Of a DNA stretch of 25,804 bases, positions 19,540-25,804 are shown piece by piece. The position numbers and the translations under genes were made by a program. The notes under the pieces are model-generated. The model was not told the DNA's origin and made no database searches. It saw only the letters and a program-made list of their open reading frames with translations. Positions within the stretch are counted from its first letter, which is position 1; each line of letters begins with the position of its first letter. The DNA is from Capsaspora owczarzaki ATCC 30864 (lineage: Eukaryota; Opisthokonta; Filasterea): assembly GCF_000151315.2 (NCBI RefSeq), contig NW_011887292.1, positions 3,347,894-3,373,697 on the forward strand, given 5' to 3'.

Positions 19540-20935
19540 ATGTGGTGGCTTGTTCGCAGCGTTGAGCCGGCCGGACTGCGAATGCTGGCCCTGCAGCGAC
19601 ATGTGCGCCAGTACTCGTCCGCCCGAGCACCGCGAGCCGTGTCGCTGAGCGGAATGGCCCGTCTCACTCTGATGCCGGATCCAGCGACGCAATCACCTGC
19701 AGATCCGGTGCAGAAGGCCTGGCTGGCGACAAACGCGCGCGGTTTCGCTCTTGGCAGGCCGCCGACCGCGCCTGCGCCATCGTCATCATCATCGTGGCCA
19801 ACGACGCCGCTCGAGCCATTCCCGTCCAAGAAGCCGTCGCTGCTCTGGCGTGCCGCGTCACAGCTTTTTGTCGGCGCGGTTGGCTGGTGGAGCATTCTAA
19901 TGCTGCGTGAGTGCGGAATAATCGCTTCCATGATGTTCCATGACATTGCATTGATGTGGGCAAGGTTACAACAAGGGGTGAATTGACTTGTATTGACACA
20001 ATTTGTTCTGATGATTGTGGACGATGCTTACGGTTTGCTCGCAGGGTTTTTCGAAAAGACGCACACGTACAATCTCTCCGCCTTGAGGCATGCCTTGGAT
20101 CACCGACCTGCCGGCACTCCACTGATTACGATCGCCAACCACGTCTCTTGCCTGGACGAGCCACTCATCTGGGGCACACTGAACTTTGCCGATTTCCAAC
20201 CGCACCGCATGCGGTGGTCGGTGGGCGCGAGCGACATTTGCTTTACCAACCCGGTCTTTTCCTTCTTCTTCGGGGCAGGCCAAACGCTGCCCATTGTGCG
20301 AGGTGCTGGAGTCTATCAGCCTTGTGTACGTCGACCAGACACTTGTCAAAGCCCTCGTTTGTTGTGCAGGAGTTGCTGACTTGCGTTTCCAATGTTTTTC
20401 GTTTCTTTTTTGGTGTGTATGTGTGTGGGCAGATGGATTTTGCAGTCGAGCTGCTCAATGCTGGTCGATGGATTCACATCTTCCCGGAGGGCAAAGTCGT
20501 TCAAACTGGCAACATGATCCCGTTCAAGTGGGGCGTCGGGCAGCTGATTGTAAGGTCTGCGACAACGCCTGTCGTCGTGCCAATCTATCATCGAGGTATG
20601 GCCTTGTTGCTGAGACTTGACACGCACCATTTTGAGGGGATTGGATGGCTGACAAGAGCTGGTTTCGATTGTTCTCCTCTTTTTTTTTTTTCCTTTTTTT
20701 TTCCTGAACCGATGCAGGGCTGGAAGACGTCTTGCCGGAATCCTTCCGACCTCGCATCCCACGTCCGTTCAAGCGGGTAGATGTTCTGTATGGCGAACCG
20801 ATCGAGCTCGACGAATTGCTCGCATCTCACCGAAAACGAGGCTCGGACGAGCAAACCATGCGCAAGGCCGTGACGGATCTTCTTGAAGCGAGGATGCATG
20901 AGCTGAAGTGCGAGTTTGAGCGTCGAGTTGCCTGA
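19540..20935 (+). CDS. TAFAZZIN: Tafazzin, mitochondrial phospholipid-lysophospholipid transacylase
   Basis: Remodels the acyl chains of cardiolipin on mitochondrial membranes. Exons are 19540-19906, 20045-20325, 20433-20595 and 20718-20935, giving 342 residues. The acyltransferase HX4D motif is at 155-160 (NHVSCLDE), followed by RMRWSVGASDICFTNP, PIVRGAGVYQPCMDFAVE and HIFPEGKV (about 231-238), then FKWGVGQLIV and VLPESF, as in human tafazzin. The N-terminus is about 85 residues longer than the human one, begins MWWLVRSV and is rich in Arg, Ala and Ser, consistent with mitochondrial targeting; a hydrophobic segment (about 105-122, LFVGAVGWWSILML) precedes the catalytic domain. The upstream codon at 19537 is GTG, so the ATG at 19540 was chosen. 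An AATAAA lies 99 nt after the stop. Confidence 0.95.
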
Positions 20936-21033
20936 TGCGAGCTCTCAGTTCCGAGCCAGGGGTGCGATGGATGGTGGATGTCGAGTTCTGCTGTAATTTG
21001 ATGATCGATGAGTTTCCTTCAAGGCGACAAGCT

Positions 21034-21039
21034 AATAAA
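21034..21039 (+). terminator. Polyadenylation signal AATAAA of tafazzin
   Basis: A canonical AATAAA about 100 nt after the tafazzin stop and about 110 nt before the next start codon, well placed for 3' end formation between two tandem genes. Confidence 0.6.
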
Positions 21040-21151
21040 TGCCTCATTTTTCACTTGCATTGCACACAACTATCGTTTTTGCCATATTTCCACTTTTGGT
21101 CAAGCTTCATTCTTAGTTTTCTCTGTTTTCTCTCTCTCTTTTACCAACACA

Positions 21152-23914
21152 ATGTCGAAAGTGGCGCGCCAAGCCAGCAACTCGTCGAGCTACTCGGATG
21201 ACAACTACTCTGACGACGCGTTCGACGACGACGACAACGACGACGACGACGACTATGCGATGGACATTGAGGCCGACGATGAGCCCAGCAAAGCCAAGGT
21301 ACGAACGTCAGTTCAGTGGGCAACGTAACCAAAGGGAAAAAAAAAAACAATGAAAAAAAAAAAAGCTGGCAAAAAACAAGTCCTGTCATGCAGAAGTGGG
21401 GGCCCAAGGAGGAGGGGGGGGGGGCAGGAGCACCGGACGACCCCTCATGCGTGTCGAGCAGCACAGACGCTTGCTTTTCGGACGGCGCCAGGTCGCTCTG
21501 GTCGCACGAGCGCGTCCGAAACTGCGATCTCGGAAAACTTAAAAAAAAAAAAAAAAAAAAAAAGACAAAGACGAGCTTTTTGCCGCCAAACAAGCGCCGT
21601 GCGACGAAGAAGAAGTGTGCAATGCGTTGTCGCGGTTGGTGTGGTGGCATTGCGGGAGGCGACTTCTTGTTGAACAACTGTTGCAGCGCACGTTGGGTTT
21701 CTGACCAACCGAGCCTGCACCCCCCAAAAGCCGCGTCTCATTGAGAGACAGATAGAGACAGATAGCAGACTCGATGACGAGCGAAAATGAGGCGAAAATA
21801 GTGCTGGTTGGCTTTGTCACTCATCAGCTCGCTCACTTTGACTTTGCATTGACTTTGGCTTTGGCTGTTGGTGGGGCGTTTGCAGGACGAGGGATTCCAC
21901 TCGGAAGTCCTGATGCCAAAGGACATTATCAGCACACAGATTCAAGCCATCGAGGACGTCAATAACATCTTTCAGGTACGGACAATGAAACAAAAAAAAA
22001 AAAAAATAAAAAAAATAAAAAGGCGCTTTTTCTTCTTCTTCTTCCGTTTCGTGTGTTTGCGCTCACTTTCATTGACGTCCGTTGCTGTTGCGCTCTTGCT
22101 GATGCACACACAAAACCCCATTGCAGATTCCACCATCAACGGCGCGGATCCTGCTGCAGTTCTTTGGCTGGGACAAGGAGCGACTTGTCGAGAGGTAAGC
22201 TGTCTCAGTTGTCGTTTGCGCGCTTTTTTACATTTCTTTTTTCTGGCTGTTTGCTGACGATGGATGGACATGCACTTTAGATACTATGACGGTGATCAAG
22301 ATCGTCTGTTTGAGGAAGCACACATTATCAACCCACACAAGCTGCCTCGACAGGATGTGAGTTTTCGTGCTTGCTGGTTTTTCTTCTTCTTTGTGTGTGT
22401 TTTGTGTGTGGTGCTTGCAAGCTTGACCCGGCGTGGTTGGCTTTGGTCGCGCACACTGTGCTGTCGCTGACTGCTTCTTGCCGCACGCTTTCGCTCGTCC
22501 TTGTCCGCCACAGTCAAATACAGAGCACAAGGAAATGACTTGCGAGATTTGCTACGTGGACTACCCGCGCAAAGACATGACCGGATTGCCATGCAACCAT
22601 CGGTTTTGTCGACACTGCTGGGTGTCCTATCTGCAGTCCAAGATTATGGATGAGGGAACGGGCGAGAAGATCACCTGTCCTGCGCACCAGTGCCCAATCG
22701 TTGCCGACGAGGTGACCATCAGCCACCTTCTCCAGGGGCACCCGGAGATTCAGGCTCGCTACGAATTTTTCGTTGCCAAGGCTTTCGTGCAGGTAAGGAA
22801 TTGATAAAGTTTTTTGTCGTACCATGTTTTCGCTTTTTTTCCAGTGTCGGAGGTTTTTTTTTTTCCGAATTTTTGTTTTGCAATCCTTTTCTTTTTGTGC
22901 TCACCCCTTGTTCTCTCCCCCTCCCCCTCCTTGCCTCAGGGAAACAAACTCGTCAAGTGGTGCCCCGCCCCTGGCTGCGAAAACGCAGTGCGTGTTAATA
23001 CTGTAGAAGCCCGACCGGTCAAGTGCAAGTGCGGGCACGCGTGGTGCTTTGGATGCCAGCAACCCACGCACGAGCCCGTTCACTGCCCCACACTCAAAGC
23101 ATGGCTCAAGAAGTGCGCCGACGACTCGGAGACTGCAAACTGGATTTCAGCCAACACGAAAGAGTGCCCGCGATGCAAGACGACCATTGAGAAGAACGGC
23201 GGCTGCAACCACATCACCTGCCGCTCGCTCAACTGCAAGTACGAATTTTGCTGGTCTTGCCTCGGCGCCTGGGAACCACACGGCGCGAGCTGGTACAACT
23301 GCAGCCGCTTTGACGAGAAGGACAGCATGCAAGCGCGCGATCAGCACTCGCGCTCGCGCGTCTCGCTCGAGCGATATCTCCACTACTACAACCGGTACCA
23401 CAACCACGAGCAGAGCCAAAAGTTTGAGCAGCAGCTCTTCGCCAAGGTAGACAAGAAGATGGAGGAGTTCCAGCAGCGCGGCATGTCGTGGATTGAAGTC
23501 CAGTTCCTCAAGAAGGCCGTCGAAGTCTTGTGCTTGTGTCGCCAAACGCTCAAGTACACGTACGTCTTTGGCTTTTATCTGCGAAAGAACAACCAAGCAG
23601 TCATTTTTGAAGACAACCAGAAGGATCTTGAAATGGCTGTCGAGACGTTGTCGCAGTATCTCGAGCAAGACATGGACAGCGCAACTGGATCAGCTTCTTC
23701 GTCTTCGTCTTCTTCATCTTCGTCGTCGTCATCTTCTTCATCTTCGGCTGCTACCACCGCACAGGCCACCAGCAACCCCACTGTTCTTGCCGACATTAAG
23801 CAACGGGTTTTGGACAAGTCCCAGTATTGCGAATCTCGCCGAAAAGTGCTTCTCGACCACGTCCAGGATGGTTACGAGCAGGGCGTGTGGGAATTTGATG
23901 CCGCAGGCAACTAA
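21152..23914 (+). CDS. ARIH1: Ariadne-1 type RING-between-RING E3 ubiquitin ligase
   Basis: RBR ligase of the Ariadne family; animal ARIH1 works with neddylated cullin-RING ligases. Exons are 21152-21298, 21886-21975, 22127-22194, 22281-22356, 22514-22792 and 22940-23914, giving 544 residues (human 557) with consistent phases. Order: acidic N-terminus ([16 protein letters not shown]), UBA-like region ([14 protein letters not shown] to [19 protein letters not shown]), RING1 from Cys137 ([20 protein letters not shown]), IBR ([24 protein letters not shown]), and RING2/Rcat ([19 protein letters not shown]) with the expected catalytic Cys314. The Ariadne domain has [17 protein letters not shown] and [20 protein letters not shown], ending in [13 protein letters not shown] poly-Ser stretch of about 17 residues near 474-490 is inserted where the human protein has a short loop. 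The first intron is long (587 nt). Confidence 0.97.
21299..21885 (+). other. 587-nt intron 1 of the Ariadne gene
   Basis: Runs from a GTACGA donor at 21299 to a TTTGCAG acceptor at 21885. It contains A runs (about 21340-21363, 21540-21563) and a G run of 11 at 21414-21424. A Lys-rich open frame and its antisense frame here are not convincing as coding. The flanking exons join in phase, and animal ARIH1 needs no extra exon here. Confidence 0.75.
23692..23746 (+). repeat. TCN/TTC repeat encoding poly-Ser in the Ariadne gene
   Basis: A run of mixed TCT, TCG and TCA codons encodes about 17 consecutive serines. Because the codons are mixed, the repeat is an imperfect microsatellite, which suggests an older or selected expansion. 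Confidence 0.9.
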
Positions 23915-24450
23915 TCGTGCTCGATAACTTCTGAAGATGCTATAGTTCTGGCGCCATCAAAGTTGTAGAATGACTTGGGCGGAGCGGTTTGTATTGGTTT
24001 TTTTTCTTGCGCGCTCTTCCTGGTTTGGCCGCCCCCATTTGTGCGATGTGTTTTGATTCCAGTGTGTGTGCGTGTGTGCGTAAGCGTGTGCGTAAGCGTG
24101 TATACGAGTTTTTGATATTTGTTGGTCATTTTTAATGAAAGCATTGAGCCATCTCGTTTGGTGTCAGTTCAAGTACGTTTCGAGATGATGCGAGCTGCGA
24201 GTGAGTACCTGAATAGATCGACGATGGTGCACAGGCATGTCTTTCGAGCGAGATTGAAACAAAAGCCGAATTTCAAACATCGGACTCTGCCCTCGTGCTT
24301 CGCTTTCATACACAATAAAAGCCGTGAGCCAGGTACCAACCTCATAAAGTCTTGGCTTCTATTCTGGTAATCACTTTTTTTGTTCACATACATACAACTG
24401 CGGAATCTACACAAAACACAAAAAATACTGTCTTTCTTTTCAAATGATCT
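23915..24450. other. Convergent 3' flank between the Ariadne gene and COMMD5, with GT-rich repeats
   Basis: 536 bp between two facing stop codons. A TG-rich stretch at about 24061-24106 contains GTGTGCGTAAGC-like units repeated two to three times. Short open frames here have no recognisable content. Confidence 0.6.
24314..24319 (+). terminator. Candidate polyadenylation signal AATAAA of the Ariadne gene
   Basis: The only clear plus-strand AATAAA found in the flank, about 400 nt after the Ariadne stop codon. It implies a fairly long 3' UTR that includes the GT-rich repeats. Confidence 0.4.
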
Positions 24451-25492
24451 CTAGTCTTGAATCTTGAGGATGCTCTTGGACTCCACAGCCTCCATCTCCT
24501 TCAACATGTATGCAACGTTGTATCGCAGCTCGTGGAACTTGTCTGTGGACAGCTCAACTGTCTTGATGCTCTTGTCGGACAAGTGCAACTGCAAGGTGAT
24601 GGTGGGTTTGAGTGCTCGCGACAGCGACGACGTCGAGATGGTCACGTCCGTGCGCCACTTGAGACCGTCAACTGTTGGGTGCCGAGGCTTGTAGTCATGG
24701 ATGGACTGCTCGAGTGCTTCGCGACTGTCAAAATCGAGAAAAAGGAGTTGTGAGCGAACTCTCCAAGCATCCATCGCTCACACTTTCGACAACGAAATCA
24801 TATGTGGTCGCTGAATGCTCGAACACAAATCAATGCGCTTTCTTGCTCACCTTTGGCCATAGACGATGGTGGCGAGATCGACGACGAATTCTGGAGGGAA
24901 TTTGAGCTCCTTGAGGTCTTCCTTAAATGTGTCCTGCTTGAGCGAGGTGCGCGGCTGGCGGATGGCGCATCGCAGGATGGTTGTGATGCCTGTCAGCACG
25001 ACGGCCAGCGTCTCCTCGGAGAGAGTCGGGGTTGCCAATCCATGGACCAGTGAATCGTCCTCGGCGCGACCCTGCAGCTCAAGCAACGCAACTAACAACA
25101 CCGAGAACCCAGTTCCAGCGCAGTGAGATGACGCTGTCCCTGCCTCTGCCAGACTAACGACGAGTGTTGGTTTGATTGGAGCGAGGTGGGATGTGAGTGG
25201 GAGCGCGATGGCTGCTTGTGTGGATGAATGGCAAGTGACTGAAAGCGAAAATTGAGATCACGAGTTATGAGTTGAACCTCGCCTCACTGCTCAATCCTCA
25301 ATCGACAGGGCAGAGTGGCAGCCCACTGGCAACATCACTTCAACACTGGTGGAATGGGAGAGCGAACGCACGCTGGACGAGCTTGCGGAAGGTTGGCTTG
25401 TCGAGCTTCTCAATGAGCCGTGTCGTCTTGCGAATCTCAACGGGAATCCGAGCGCCAACAAAGAGCGTGCGATCTGAGGCAGCAGCCGACAT
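24451..25492 (-). CDS. COMMD5: COMM domain-containing protein 5 (Commander complex subunit)
   Basis: COMMD proteins form the ring of the Commander complex, which works with Retriever on endosomal recycling. Exons (minus) are 25372-25492, 24851-25091 and 24451-24724, giving 211 residues (human 224). Phases agree, and the first junction restores FRKLVQ-LALLELQG, matching the human FRKLLKFVVSSLQG in length. Conserved parts are FVGARIPVEI at the N-terminus, the helical region with SLKQDTFKEDLKELKFP, and the COMM domain (about residues 140-211) with LKWRTDVTISTSSLSR, HLSDKSIKTVEL, KFHELRYNVAYMLKEM and the C-terminal KSILKIQD. That C-terminus and the TSLKxDTF motif favour COMMD5 over its paralogues. 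The start at 25492 is the only ATG preceding the conserved N-terminal block. Confidence 0.94.
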
Positions 25493-25804
25493 TGTGGACA
25501 AGAAATGAAAAGTAAAATAAAGGACTGTGGATTTGATTCGTTGATATGATCGTGGTCTGAGAAGAAGAAGAACCGGGTTGTGCCAAGCCAAATTCATTGA
25601 TCAAACTGAAACAAATTTCAATGACAACAGGAAAAGCAACAGATGCCAAGGAAAAGCAGAAAGTTGAAGATGAAGAGAGCTTGAGACACGGAAGGGGCGA
25701 GAGGAGAGACGCGCCAGGGAGGGGGTTGGGGATTTTGCACTCAAAATCCACAGAGCAGAAACATCACAAGGGACAATCCGAAGGAAGAAGGAAGGGCGGA
25801 GCGA
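25493..25804. other. 5' flank of COMMD5; no gene recognised
   Basis: Purine-rich on the plus strand (pyrimidine-rich on the COMMD5 strand). The ATG is preceded by a T-rich leader, consistent with 5' UTR and promoter. The start of another gene beyond the right edge cannot be judged. Confidence 0.5.

Noticed and set aside
1-25804. Virus-like or mobile elements, CRISPR arrays
   Set aside because: No reverse transcriptase, integrase, capsid or transposase motifs and no terminal or regularly spaced repeats were seen; all repeats are simple sequence or the one small duplication.

Overview
This is a gene-dense stretch of a nuclear eukaryotic genome. The protein genes are cut by short GT-AG introns (mostly 50-250 nt, a few of 565-790 nt), coding exons are moderately GC-rich, and flanks and introns are full of simple repeats: a CA repeat, a 51-nt A run, TTG and GA repeats, and G runs of 10-12. 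No virus-like element, transposon, rRNA, tRNA or CRISPR was recognised. The gene set (PEX26, RBM48, COMMD5, PIG-X, a type I diacylglycerol kinase with neuronal-calcium-sensor-like EF-hands) fits a unicellular opisthokont, perhaps a holozoan protist. That placement is inference; the species cannot be named from this sequence alone.

Layout, left to right: an unidentified Ser/Pro-rich protein gene (-, 175 to about 1392); NDUFS2 of complex I (+, 2164-4501); a secreted, ependymin-like protein (-, 4902-6609); a full-length AtuA/DUF1446 family protein (+, 6747-8976); PIG-X (-, 9116-10018); PEX26 (+, 10250-11880); MTFP1/MTP18 (+, 12065-12812); diacylglycerol kinase (-, 13082-16385); a gene-free 1.4 kb; RBM48 (-, 17832-19480); tafazzin (+, 19540-20935); an Ariadne-1 type RBR ubiquitin ligase (+, 21152-23914); COMMD5 (-, 24451-25492). 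Exon models were built by hand from reading frame, splice signals and remembered family alignments. Ten of the twelve genes give one continuous full-length protein with every intron phase consistent. RBM48 closes too, but two of its junctions are choices among options. The first gene does not close.

The genes are not an operon. Several concern organelle membranes: NDUFS2, MTFP1 and tafazzin act in mitochondria, PEX26 in peroxisomes, PIG-X in the ER, and the kinase in membrane lipid signalling. Three divergent pairs share short intergenic spaces: secreted protein/AtuA (137 bp), PIG-X/PEX26 (231 bp) and RBM48/tafazzin (about 59 bp between proposed start codons). The most interesting observation is the N-terminus of the kinase, which reads like a myristoylated neuronal calcium sensor module with two intact EF-hands fused to a type I DGK.
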